Positions 27,001 through 40,600 of a DNA stretch of 64,000 bases are shown piece after piece; the first letter of the stretch is position 1; each line of letters begins with the position of its first letter. The DNA lies in contig NC_067195.1 in NCBI RefSeq assembly GCF_000699445.3, positions 66,708,591-66,772,590 of the forward strand, given 5' to 3'. Both the position numbers and the translations under genes were made by a program. The notes beneath the pieces are model-generated. The model did no database searches, was not told where the DNA came from, and was given only the letters and a program-made list of their open reading frames with translations. The DNA is from Schistosoma haematobium (Eukaryota; Platyhelminthes; Trematoda; Strigeidida; Schistosomatidae).

Positions 27001-30000
27001 TAATTTTTTTTTTAAAAAAACATCGAATAATAATGATGTGTTATGAATACAATAATATCAGGCAAAAACCTCAGGTCTGAGACTATAATTAATTCCAAGT
27101 AAGAACGGGAGGGAAGTAAATATTCAGAATAAATGAATAATTCATTCAACAACAGTATTTAATCAGTCCTTTTATTGTACTTCGGGTGTAAAAAATGTTT
27201 ATTGAAATTTCAAAGGTTAAATTCAATTTTATTAAGAAAACTGATCTTATAGTATTGGAGAAAATTTGCATTGTCAAAACATTACATGACTGTTTATAGT
27301 TCCGATGGAGTGTTCATCAGTAGTAATTTTCCGCTGGTAATATTGCCGTAAATAAAATCTTCATTGTTACAATATACCATTAACCAGAGCTCAAGTAAAA
27401 CATAGACTATTAAAAATATCTTGTTTATACTATTTAATAAAAATAATCAGACCTAGTTTATTTTTATTCTAAGGACAAATAACTAGGAGCAGATATCGAT
27501 TTCTAATTAACTTACAGTTGATTATTGATATAACAAAAAAGAATATGGTTTGTATCTTGCGCAGTTTTATATTCAAAGATCGATCTGAGCTGTGTAAATT
27601 CTTCTCCTGGAAGTCAAAGTATTTCTAACCTGTAGTAGCGCTTAACGGATATGTGGATAAATATTGCATAATAGTATGCTTTTTCCCTGTGACGTTTCTA
27701 ATCGTTAACGTTCTTGACGTAATATCTGTCCAGGGAAGCAGTTGTGCAACATATATTCATTCAGTATTCCTATTGAGGGATATTTACTACCAATGATATA
27801 ATTTCGATTAAAAAAAACACACGATCATCAGATAATTTCAGTGAACGCAAGCGTATCTGTAATCGTTCTGATCAACAAACATTAACTCTGTAGGTACTCA
27901 ATTAATGTCAAAGTATGACCACTAAAGGTAAACGACATAATATTGAACTTTCATATTCATTATGACAATTAAAAATATCCTTTAAATTTTTTCCACAGAA
28001 CATATAATTCATACTTTTGAAAGGATTCACATGAACAGAAATTAATGTGTTCTCTTCAACACTAAACGTATTAGGTAACTTTGAAGATAATCATCAGAAA
28101 CACGTTTAATATCAAGTTAGTTTGAACTTGTAATTCAAATTTTATAAAATTTTCTAGACATTTAACGAATAATGGTTACGGAATTCAATTTCTACATGTC
28201 ACCAAACTCGACTACTAATTGAGATCGGTATTCCAGGGAAGAAAACCAATTCCGAATTGGTGGCAAAAAGTCTAAACTGAATAAACACAACTTATCTAGG
28301 TTTATCTAGGCATACGAACCAATACAGAAAGCTACAAACACACAAAGGCACAAGAGTACAGAGCATATAAATAGGAAATTACAAAGAAATCAAAATGTAA
28401 TAAATAAAATTCCCTCTTAAAACACAAGGATTGATCGATAGATAGATAAATTACAACTTACAATAGTGGAATAAAGACGAAAATAAATGAAAAATATACA
28501 TTCATGCATGTATGCATGATATAGTATAAGAACTAAGAGAAGAAACAAAAACCATTGCGGTATTTAATCAAGTGGAAATAAGTCATACTGATGACGAAAT
28601 ACTTTAAATAATAGGTTTTCATAAAAAATAGAAGTAAAGCTTTAAATACAACCAAAAAAGATCTTTCAGTGTTATGACATGTAATAGCCTACAGGTTAAA
28701 GTGATATTCATAGATAATTGATAACACAGTAACAAAGACAAGTATTTTTGATGATTGTTAAAAATAGAATTTTAATGTAAATATGAAACATGTTGTAAAC
28801 TTGCTGGATTCAGAAGTAAGCAATGACTAGTTACTAGTTACGTATTAGACTTCGAACTATAGAAATAAATTTTCATAACTGGAAGATTGAAAAATTAAAT
28901 AATATTAGCATTGTAACTGAAATAAATACTAGGAGCGACTGTCACCCATTGAAGACGTATTTAAAACACATAATATAAAGGTGAGCATACCATAAGGTTG
29001 TGTGTACATGGTTTCTATGGTATAGTAATGATGATCATTATTACATCCAGAGCTGTGAAAAATTATAATAAGAAATTCAACGTTGTGTAGTGAGTAGTTT
29101 GTAGACTGGTTATTAAAATTTTACGTTTTTCTATCGAGTAATTTACATATTAGACAGATTTATCTATGGATTTAACTTCATCATACAAAATGAAATTTTT
29201 AAAGAATAATAGTAAATTACATAAATACTGATGCAAACATGAAAAACTATTTTATTTATATTAGTTTACCTTAATAAAAGTAATACAGTTCATTCACATG
29301 TAATTTACCCGTAGATACAAGCACTTAGAATAACTAAGAAAACAGCAAAGACAACGAGTACAGATGTTACATAAACTCAATGTTTTCACCTATAGTCATT
29401 GAATAACCGAATGTTCAAACTTTATAGGCAAAACTCTTAACTAGTGAAAACTGAATTGATTGGAAATAATTTAATCAATGAATCACAATGAAAATAAAAG
29501 TGTTAAAACGACTATAGTATATTGGAAATGATTAGAATAATTTTATTTCAATAAAGGAAATAAACTTACCCTCTAAATTCAATATATTTGTAAATAGCAA
29601 ACGCTAACGCCCAAGCGACAATAGTGTAATACCAACTAGATATAAACATTAACGCAATACATAGACATAATCCGACAAATGAGAGGAACCTTGAAAAGAA
29701 TATGCAAAAAAACAGTATATATTAGGTTGGATAATAATGCAGATGTATCAGAATTTAGTTGAATAAATAAAAATCGATCGATAGTTCTAGTAGGATTGAA
29801 TAAAATAAAGTAAGTGAATTGAAGTATTATGGTAGAATTAATTGGCTTCCTAACTCGAACAGAAGAACATCATGAATAAACTGAAAGGTTTATACCTCCG
29901 TCTAAGGATGTTTTGTGTTTCAACATTATAGATCAAAAAAGCAAATGAAACTGGAAATAAAAAAATCAAATTGTAGGATTACTTTATCGTTCTTTATTTA

Positions 30001-33000
30001 CTCAATTATAACGTCTATTTTTAACCTCAATGAACTTGTTAGTGTATACAAAGATAGGAAGCAGATTTGATGTAGAAACTGCTTTCAGTATAGTGTCATC
30101 TACTCATAGAACGTTTTTCATTCAATATAATCGATTAGTTACTGTTTTACTCTTGCTAACAGTTCTTTGCCTAAACATAGAATACGTTTTAAACTTATGG
30201 AGAGTAACTACTCAGTCGGGGTATTTGAAATTTATTTAATTTAATGATTTCTGTTATAAATCGTTCCAAGTAAATACCTATATCCTTCATTATATTAGAG
30301 GAAACTAACCAATTATAATTTAACTATAAACTTCAGTCACATGTCCACATGTACTGGAAAATCATTTTTGTAATGCAACCATAAAATACCTTAAGTTTTA
30401 TTGATTGAATATTTGGAAGACTTAATAAATGACGGAATATATGTACGTATATAAATATACATGGAGAGAATTCTGACAATGCAGAAATATAAGGAAAGAA
30501 ATGTAAAGTGAACACAATCAAATAAAGTGGAAATAAACCAACACAGAGAATTATTAAAAAAACGGTTGATTAATTAACTTCGACGAAATGATAAGTGCAT
30601 TCATCTGTGTAAACATTATAAATGATGGATTTTAAGGGATGTAGCTCAGTGACCGCAACTATTAACTTCCGTTATCCTCATGACACGTTTAACCAGTCAA
30701 ATTGGGTTAGTGACAAATAATAACTAACATGTTTCCTGAATTCTTCTGATCTTCAAATATATGACATATTTCCTGTTTTTTTTTTTCATTTTCGTCAAGA
30801 TAACTATGAACATGATTTATATTATAGCGCATAAAAAAAGTAAAATAGATATGCATAACCGATTATGACATTTGTATATTCATATAGTCAAAAATAAATT
30901 TTAAACCAACAATTCCAACCTAAATACGGATATATGCCATAACCATAAAGTCTATGCCGAAAATGGCTAACATACGCACACACATACACCAATATATTAC
31001 CTGTTAAAAGTTGATGATAACGTGTAAAGTAAAAGAAAGAAAAAAAAACACAAAATAATAGAATCAATAGTAATAATTTATCTGAATACTTAAACATATT
31101 TACTTCAAAAAATGAAATATATATAACAGGCTAAAAAATTTTGAAAGGTTATATGTACAAATATCATATTTTAATCCTGAAATCGATGATACAATTATGT
31201 ACTTTCTGAATAATACAAAAAATATAAGTGAAAAATGAATTAAATTAAAATATCACACTGTTTATGGTGGGTTTTTGAATATCCACGTTGTTGATGTTGA
31301 GGAGGGTAATTAATCAGGCTCTTTCGGTATTTAGCATCCTATGAGGGTTCTCTCGATGATGTTATCAAGTCACAAGCAATTTAAGAAAAGATGTATGCTG
31401 TCTAGCTGCTAGGGTTAAAGCTATCACGAGTTCACTTAATCTGTGAACGAGAAACAAGACTCGGTGACCAAAGACCAGTAAACTAGCTATTGATGCGTCT
31501 TAGCTCCGCTAACTAGAGGAAGAAGTCCAAGCTTGGAACGAGGAAGTATATTGGCAAACAGCCAGAAACGAGCGATAACAATAAACACAATTCAAAACGT
31601 ATATATACAGTACAAAACCGTCCTTAGAGAGAGTTACCAAATAGCATACTGAAAGACGCAACGGACCAATAGCATTTACGATATTTCCCAGTGAGAAATA
31701 CGACATGAAGGTGACAAGAGCGCCTTTGGCGCGAAAACAAAGAAATTCAAACTTTCTAAATAAAATTACAAAATCAGGTCCTTTTCCAAGTGAGTTCTGA
31801 GGATCTAACGTCCCCAACACTAGCATTGCAATACAGAACGCACATATCTTCTTGTTTTGGACTCGTTAATCGAATATATCTGGATCCTAGAATTGATTTT
31901 CACTCCTGGACTCGAACCGAGCATCATTCGCTTCATACGCTCAACGCTTTATCCACATAGCTACTGGGTTCAAGCTCTATAGTAGATGTCAACTTTGGGA
32001 TACAAGCACTTCCGGTTGATGAATCCTAAATAGGGATAAACGCGTGTCTTTAGTTCCACTGCTATAGTCATCATCCAACCCTGTTTAAAATGTTACGTGA
32101 TTTAGAAAACTTCATTTTGTAGTGATAGATAAACTATCGAGTGACAATATGTAAAATAATTAGATTGTTAAGTATTTAATTAAAGAATAGTCAATACTCC
32201 GAGAATATGTTCAGTTATTCACAACAAAAAGTTTGGATTAAATTACGAAAGTCTTCAACACTGGAAATCAAGTTCAGTTTAGCAAAACACTCTGTGACTA
32301 TTCAATCAAGAGAATTAGTAAAATTATGATGGATATCTTCGTGTTATCAAAGATCAACTAGGTTGACAAGGAAGCAAAATGCGTGCTGACAACATTGAAT
32401 CAAAGTATTCTTATGGTTTGAATAATCAAACTTAGCAAAGCATGCCTAACATGTTTTCTCTATTTTTCTCAATATACCAACCGATTACACCATAGAATTA
32501 TCACTTTAAAACGCTCCATACTGCTCAAATATTAGGTATAAGGTTCCGATGTATCTAAGTTGTTAACAGAGTATTTATCCGGGGGAAAACACATCATACT
32601 ATTATACAGTTATAGGCCAGGTATATAGAGATCACTGATTACTAATCATATTGAATACAATGAAAGGCAATGTGAATGAACAATACAGTACGACTTAATA
32701 TTCACGTGGTCTACTAAGGTATATTATCCCCATAACTACTGATTCAACAACTTAACTGTTGTGGGTCAATACATACACATACGTGAACCATGAATGTTTG
32801 TGTTTTTCATGTGTCAGAAACATAGAATTCGAATTTAGTATTATAATTTAGAGATTAATCTACCAGGTGTACAATTTAGATTCCATTCTAAACTAAATAA
32901 TTACTGTATAACTAATAAATTCCATGAAAATAGAATAGTTTCTAATAACCGTTCTCAATTATGAACAATCTGTGTAAAATGAACCCCTTTAACTTAATGA

Positions 33001-36000
33001 AATAATTTCAAAAGACGTTTAATATAAAAATAACATAATGTTATGATCAACACGTAGTACACATCGTATAAATTTAAGTCCCTTGAATTATTAAATTAAC
33101 CCTTTATAATTTGTGAGTGATTCAGCTTCACATATAGAATAGTACTTTTAAATTACTTTCTTTTCATAAATTTTCTACATTTAGTTTTGCATATACGTAA
33201 CAAAAACAAACGTATATATATGACAAAACGGAATAATTATATACATTTATAGAAGACTAATTGAATAGTAATTAGATTTTATTTTATGCACGCATATATT
33301 TGCATGTAGACATATATAAAGCTAATTAAGACAAACGATAAAAAAACGTAAACATATTCTTTATAAAAATATGAATAATAAAAAGGCCAAGGTAAAATAG
33401 TTGTCACAGCGTACTTACCAGGAAAAAACAACCTACTATGATTTTCTTTGTATAATGTCTTAATAGTAAGATAATCATCAATTTAGATGGCATATTGTTA
33501 ATGGAGTAATTCTAAATAAGTCCAAGTGGAAAGGAGTGCGCACAAGAGATGGATAACTTAGCTACACTAGCTTCATATTTTATAAAATAGAAATAGTTAA
33601 CTATTTGTAACTTCTGACCACCGATTATTGCCATAATTATATTTTGATTCAACCATAACTTTCGATGTCTCATCCATGACGTTAAATTTGAAACAGCGAA
33701 ATCACAATATATCGACAAACAGATCGGATTTAAGATAGCGAGTTTTAAATTTTGGCGTGAAATGTATTCATTCATATGATTAAATAGTATTTCGGTATCA
33801 TAGCTGATGTCAGTTTGTGATGAAAACTCTTACTTTGATTCCTAACCCTAAATCCTATCTGTTCATCCTAATCCTACTTACACTAATTTATAATCTATTT
33901 TTGACTCTAAAAGTTAGGAGAATCTTCTCAAGGTCTCTTTGGCGTCGTTCTAAGGTCGTTTGTAAATTATAATCTCACCTTCAAAACATATTTTGCCTTG
34001 TATTTAGTGCCCTATACTGGATATAATAAGCAAGATACACTAAGCGATGAATAGTAGTTTTGTTTGCATTGACGAGAATATGGATCTAAGCACAAAAGTA
34101 TATAGTTTAAAAATTTAGATATCTGTTTCAGAATAATCAATGATTATCTGTAATGTATCAAAGTCACATGGTAAATTTTACTAGATAAGAGATGTCCTAA
34201 GTACTTCAGAGGTATCCATTAGAAGTAACATCTTGTAGTATAATAATGTTTTATACGAGTTTCCAACAAGTGTTTTATCAGTCCTTTTCACTTTAGTGAT
34301 ACGTATCAGGAAATTAATCACAAGAAACATAACACTGGAAATCCTACGTTTACTAATTTGCACTAATATTCCCGTAATTAACTGAAACTGTATTGTGAAA
34401 TGGCATGGGGTTAGCGTCCCCATCCCGTAGAAAACTAACTCGCTAAAAAAACGCTTACCAGAAAAAATTATTCAAACCATTTAAACTCTGCCCTGAAAGT
34501 TAGAAGGTCTTCATTTAGAAGAATTATGACGCTTCATGGTGAAAGCCGACTTCCTTCGGAAGCCACGAGGCCGATGCTCCTTCTAACAACCAGAGCAAAA
34601 ATTTTTATAGGTACATGGAACGTCCGAACAATGTGAGAGACCGGGAAGACCAATCAAATAGCTACGGAAATGAGGAGATACAACCTGGCAGTACTGGGAA
34701 TCAGCGAAACCCATTGGACCCAAGCTGGACAACAAAGGCCAAATACGGGAAAGATGCTACTATACTCTGGTTATGAAGAGGAAAATGCTCCGCACACTCA
34801 GGGAGTTGCTCTAACGCTGTCCAAAGTAGCACAAAATGCATTTGTAGGATGGGAATCTCACTAACCCAGAATCATCAAAGCATCATTCAAAACAAAGAAG
34901 GAGGGGAGCACAATGAATATTATTCAATGTTATGCACCCACCAATGATAGCAACGACGACATTAAAGATCAATTCTATGAGCGGCCGCAGTCAATCATAG
35001 AGAAGTGCCCAAGAAAGGACCTCACCATTCTGATGGGAGATCTAAATGCCAAAGTCGGAATAGACAACACCGAATATGAAGATATTATGGTACGACATGG
35101 ACTGGGACAGAGAAACGAAAATGGAGAAAGATTTGCGAATCTGTGTGCATTCAACAAATTGGTCATAGGAGGCACAATATCTCCACACAAACGTATACAC
35201 AAAGCTACATGGATCTCACCGGACCACACTACAGAGAACCAAATAGATCATATTCGCAACAATAAAAAATCTCCGAAGGACAATGGAAGATGTGAAAACT
35301 AGAAGAGGAGCTGACATAGCTTCAGATCACCACCTAGTTGTGGCCAATTTAAAACTGAAGCTAAAGAAGAACTGGACAACTGTACAAACAGCACTAAAAA
35401 GGTATAATACAGCCTTCCTTCGAGATACTAACAAAATCAACGGATTCGAGATAGCTCTCAACAACAGGTTCCAAAGCCTTACAGGATCTACTGAAGGAAG
35501 AAGAAACTACTATGGAGGACAACTGGAAAAGTATCAAAGAGGCACTAACTTCGACGTGTCAAGAGGTTCTGGGCCTAAAGAAACACCATCATAAGGAATG
35601 GATCTCTATAGAAACACTGGACAAGATCAAAGAAAGGAAGAACAAGGAGACAGCAATTAACAACAGCCGAACACAAGCAGAGAAAGTCCAAGCACAAGCT
35701 GAATACATAGAAGCAAACAAGCAAGTGAAGAGGAGCATTAGAGCCGACAAGAAGAAATACGTTGAAGAACTAGCAACGACGGCAGAAAAAGCTACAGGGG
35801 AAGGAAATCTGAAACAGCTTTACGATACAACGAAGAAACTAGCAGGGAAATACAGTAAACCAGAGAGACCGGTCAAGGATAAAGAAGGCAGGCCAATCAC
35901 TGAAATTCAACAACAGCGGAACAGATGGGTAGAGTACTTCGAGGAACTCCTGAATAGGCCGGCTCCAATGAATCCACTGGAAATCGAAGCAGCACATACA

Positions 36001-37610
36001 GATCTTCCTATAGATGTCAACCCACCAACGATCAAAGAAATCAGGACGGCCATCAGACAAATCAAGAGCGGGAAAGCGGCAAGACCCGACAACATACCAG
36101 CAGAAGCACTGAAATCAGACATCGAAGTAACTACAAACATGCTTCACCTTCTATTCAAAAAGATTTGGGAGGAGGAACAAGTGCCAATGGACTGGAAAAA
36201 AGGACACCTCATCAAGATTCCAAAGAAAGGAGATCTGAGCAAATGTGAAAACTACAGAGGCATCACACTACTGTCAATACCAGGGAAAGTCTTCGACAGA
36301 GTGTTGCTGAACCGGATGAAAGATTTAGACGCCCAGTTTCAAGATCAACAGGCTGGATTCCGTAAGGATCGATCCTTCACAGACCAAATTACAATACTAC
36401 GGATCATCAGTGAACAATCAATTGAGCGGAACTCGTCACTGTACATCAACTTCATTGATTATGAAAAGGCATTTGACAGTGTAGATAGGAGAACGTTATG
36501 GAAACTTCTTCGACACTATGGAGTTCCTGAGAAGATTGTCAATATTATCCGGAAGTCATATGACGCACTACAGTGCAAAGTAGTGCATGGAGGACAGCTG
36601 ACAGATGCATTCAAAGTGAGGACCGGAGTCAGACAAGGCTGTCTACTCTTTCCCTCCCTCTTTCTCCTGGTGGTCGACTGGATTATGAAGACCTCGACAT
36701 CTGAGGGAAAACGCGGAATACAATGGACAACTCAGAATCAATTAGACGATTTGGACTTCGCAGATGACCTAGCCCTCCTATCACGTACACACGAACAGAT
36801 GTAGATGAAGACAGCCAGTGTAGCAGCAGACTCTGTATCAGTAGGCCTCAGCATACACAAAGGGAAAACCAAGGTCCTCCAACACAACACGGAGAACAGC
36901 AATCCAATCACTCTTGATGGCGAAACTCTGGAAGATGTAGAGTCCTTCACATACCTTGGAAGCATCATCGATGAACAAGGAGGTTGAGATGCAGACGTAA
37001 AGGCGAGGATCGGCAAAGCAAGGGTCGCATTCCTACAATTGAACAACATATGGAACTCAAAACAAGTTTCCACCAATAACGAAGTGAGAATCTTCAATAC
37101 GAATGTCAAGGCAGTTCTACTGTACGGAGCTGAAACTTGGAGAACTACTACAACCATCATCAAGAAGGTGCAAGTATTTATAAACAGTTGTCTAGGCAAG
37201 ATACTCAACATCCATTGGCTGGATACTATCAGCAACAGCCTTTTGTGGGAGAGAACAAACCAACTTCCAGCTGAAGAGGAAATTAGGAAAAGACGATGGA
37301 AATGGATAGAACATACACTACCCAAATCGTCAAACTGCATCACGAGGTAAGCCCTAACTAGGAATCCTGATGGGAAGAGGAAAAGAGGAAGTTCAAGGAA
37401 CACATTACGTCGGGAAATAAAAGCAGATATGAAAAGGATGAATAACAACTGGAAGGAGCTCGAAAGGATTGCCCAGGACAGGGTTGGATGGCGAATGTTG
37501 GTGAGCGGCCTATGTTCCTTCATGAGGAGTAACAGGCGTAAGTAACTAAGTAAGTAAGTATTGTGGAAGGAATATTGTTCCAACGATATTTTAAAGCAAA
37601 AGTGTTTGAA

Positions 37611-37659
<49 letters not shown>

Positions 37660-40600
37660 GTAAGTCACGTATTTTAAGGTTAAAATAATTGGACTAAAGA
37701 AGATTTAAGAACCGAAAGAAACAGCTTTTACAATTTGTTAACCTATTTGTTCGAAAGCTTAATAGTATCTTCTAGAAAAAAAGAATTACTTTTAATTAGC
37801 TTACATGAAACTTTAGTAATTAATGACTATTTTCATTGAACGAAAACAACTCATTTCAACACGAAGTTCTCACTCGTTAATCAACACACGAATATTTGCC
37901 TAACATAAAGTGCACTTTGGCATGAAATTTTTAACGTAGAACTTCTTTCAACAACAGGTCAAGAAAAGAACAATGATTGGGAGATCCGGAAAATATTAGT
38001 TATATTGTAAAACCTGGACTGTCCAGAGATACTAAGCTCATTTTGTGGCTTCCAGTAACTTCGTTTTCAAAGAACTACCATATTCATATGGTAAGCTAAG
38101 TTTATGGTATGTAAATAAAATAGTGAAGTATATGAGTGTTATGATTGCTGAAAAAATGAAACATTATCCTGCTTGTTTCCCTTTTCAAGTGTGCTGAATT
38201 ATGCTCTTCATGACTATATAATTAGCAAAGATAAATAAATCATCGCATGCAAATTTCTTGTTACGTAAGCATTACTGATTAACAGTAAATCACATTTAGT
38301 ACATAAACAAATGATTCGTGACTTTCAATAAATAATATAATTAATCAACTAGAAACCTCTTTTTTGTTGAGCTGCATCTCAAAATTTAAAATTCGATCAT
38401 TTGTTAAATATGTCATTGATTTATGCCTTCAGTTACAATCTGTCCGAACGTGGACATAATCGTACGGCTAGAATGAGCCATTACAAAATATGGTTGCTAT
38501 CAGCACTTAATTACAAATTCTTGTTTATTTCATCATCAGAAAGAAAAAGAGGGAATATTTATGAAAAAATGAGAAAATAAGCGATAAAATTGCCGAGAAA
38601 AAAAACAGGTGAAGTTGGTGTAAACTAACTAGTTTCTGTAGTTTAAATACGAGTTTTCTTCCTAAGCAGATATTTCGCAATACAACTTTGAATAACCAAT
38701 GATGACTTCATTTTTGAGTGTTCTTTATACAAGAATAAAAAAACAGTTAAAATACTAAGTACCAACACATCTAATGATGAATTGTTGACTGTTAAGTGAT
38801 TGAAGATAATAAACATGAAGCATTGAAATTAATGCGCAAAATACATTTAAAGCTTCTAAGAAGCTGATGTTCCGTATAGGATTCACACCAATGTCACTAG
38901 TTTTAGCCGTAAACGATACCACGTAGAATAAAAAGAAGTGATTAGATTGGATTAGTTGTTATATTCCAACCAAATAAACAGAATCTAACAGGGACTGAAA
39001 TGTAGATATATAAGTGGTTGGTCACAACTTCAAGATCAATTGGTATAGGTTGTTGACTAAAGCGACGAAACTGTTTTATTTGAGACCAGATGAATAGAGG
39101 GAGGATCAAAGTTTAGTGACAGGGTAATGAAACCTCACTAAGACATTTTTGTTTATCATTTGATTTCATTCACATAATAATATAAAGGTTCCGTAGATCA
39201 ATAAAGAGCGGTCTAAAAATGTACCAGTAACAGAATAGTCAATGTATCTATAACTAAGGAAAAAAATAATTATTTAAACACCAATTATTTGGCTTATTTA
39301 ATGTGTTAAGTAAACGCTCTTCACACTTGACTTTATATTTCCCATACGATAGGTGAATATATATTGCTACATAATGAGTTATTTATTAAGATTGACTAAT
39401 ACAGAGTTAATTTAGATTGTTTTTCGACCGAAAATTTGGAACAAGTAACTGGATCGGTTATCTTGAAGAGTGAATTGACCTTGCATCAATCAGAATATAA
39501 AATACAAAAGCATCTGAATCTATTATTTCTCACCAAGACTACATGACACACTCAACATTCCACCGTGTTCATGATATTGCTCATTTTACATTTCATCAGG
39601 TTTGTTAGTTATTCTTCATTTATCGTTTGTGAATGATGAATAGTTACTTTCTGATCGATGTTCCCTAGTGTGAGAATTCAATCTTTTATTTTCAAACGAA
39701 GTTTTATATTTTTTCTTCAACGTCATCATAGAAATAAGAAATAGACTTAACCGATGATTCGAAGTGCAGCAAAACAAATGTGTGCTAGTGTGGTGTGTGT
39801 TACTGATGTCGACAGATATAAGTAGCATATATCATCAATCGAAAGTAAAATGCCTGGAGGCAGAAGGTTAAGAAGATCAAAGAAAAGAGAACAAGAACAA
39901 GGAATGATTGATGTGGAAACAAAAAAAAGGAGTCTGAGACGATTGACTGATATTTGCAAAAGGAACAGTCAAATTTGAGACAATTGATTGACATTTTGCA
40001 AATTAAGTATTTACTGTATAGTTCTCAGATTTTACTAAAACATTCTGTAATTTTTGTTCAAACCACTCGATTGTCCCCGCTTGTATTCCCGTTCACCACA
40101 CTTGATATAGCCTATTCATACTGAACAACTGTAAAAAGAAATCAAACCTAACCAAAACCAATGCGAAATGTCAAAAATGTGTGATAAGAGGTGAAAATGT
40201 TAAATAGTTTCATAAAATCGAAAAGTTACAAATGTTTAAGTTATCGCTATGTTTATAACTTTTAATTACTTTGTGTGAGGGCTTCGTTAAAGGCTAAAGA
40301 CGGTTTTGTTTGAAGGTGGTACAAATGTATTATATCCCATCAAGTCTTGAAAACATCTTTCTATATTTTTCACTAAATTAATTTATACGGTTTGTAGTAC
40401 GATAATTCAGGTTTTTATCCCCCTTTGTTGTATACGAACAGATTACTTAACAGAAATGATAACTTGAATGATCAGTTTGAATCTTAGAGTGGAAACATAT
40501 ACACAAATATAAGACATTTCATCTGGAATAATAACTAGTATTTTTTTAGAATCGTAAACTGTTATCTATAGTCGGATTACTAACGAGACAACAACTAAGT

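Larger units (their letters stand above)
20589..29569 (-). other. KCC intron with SINE-type inverted elements
   Basis: A 9.0-kb intron. It holds inverted SINE elements at 21905-22135 and 25775-26165 and a (TA)n tract at 23982-24010. The remaining sequence is AT-rich. Short ORFs such as 21518-21721, 24694-24912 and 25261-25470 show no family features. Confidence 0.65.
34395..37560 (+). mobile_element. Non-LTR retrotransposon (APE endonuclease + RT), near full length, inactive
   Basis: One plus-strand ORF once ran from about 34526 to 37545. It encoded an apurinic-like endonuclease, a reverse transcriptase with FADD and a C-terminal region, and is followed by a short tandem TAAG tail (37541-37559). 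This simple tail and protein layout suggest the RTE or a related clade; I am not certain of the clade. The 5' limit is uncertain; the region from about 34405 looks like its untranslated leader. At least five in-frame stops and two frameshifts break the ORF. It lies antisense to the host KCC gene inside an intron. Confidence 0.88.

Noticed and set aside
33512..33775. Minus-strand 87-codon ORF in the TM10-TM11 intron
   Set aside because: No family similarity and not in phase with KCC exons on either side, which already join perfectly.
36738..37583. Minus-strand 281-codon ORF opposite the retrotransposon
   Set aside because: It is the antisense shadow of the RT and C-terminal coding region, with leucine/serine-rich composition expected from the complement.
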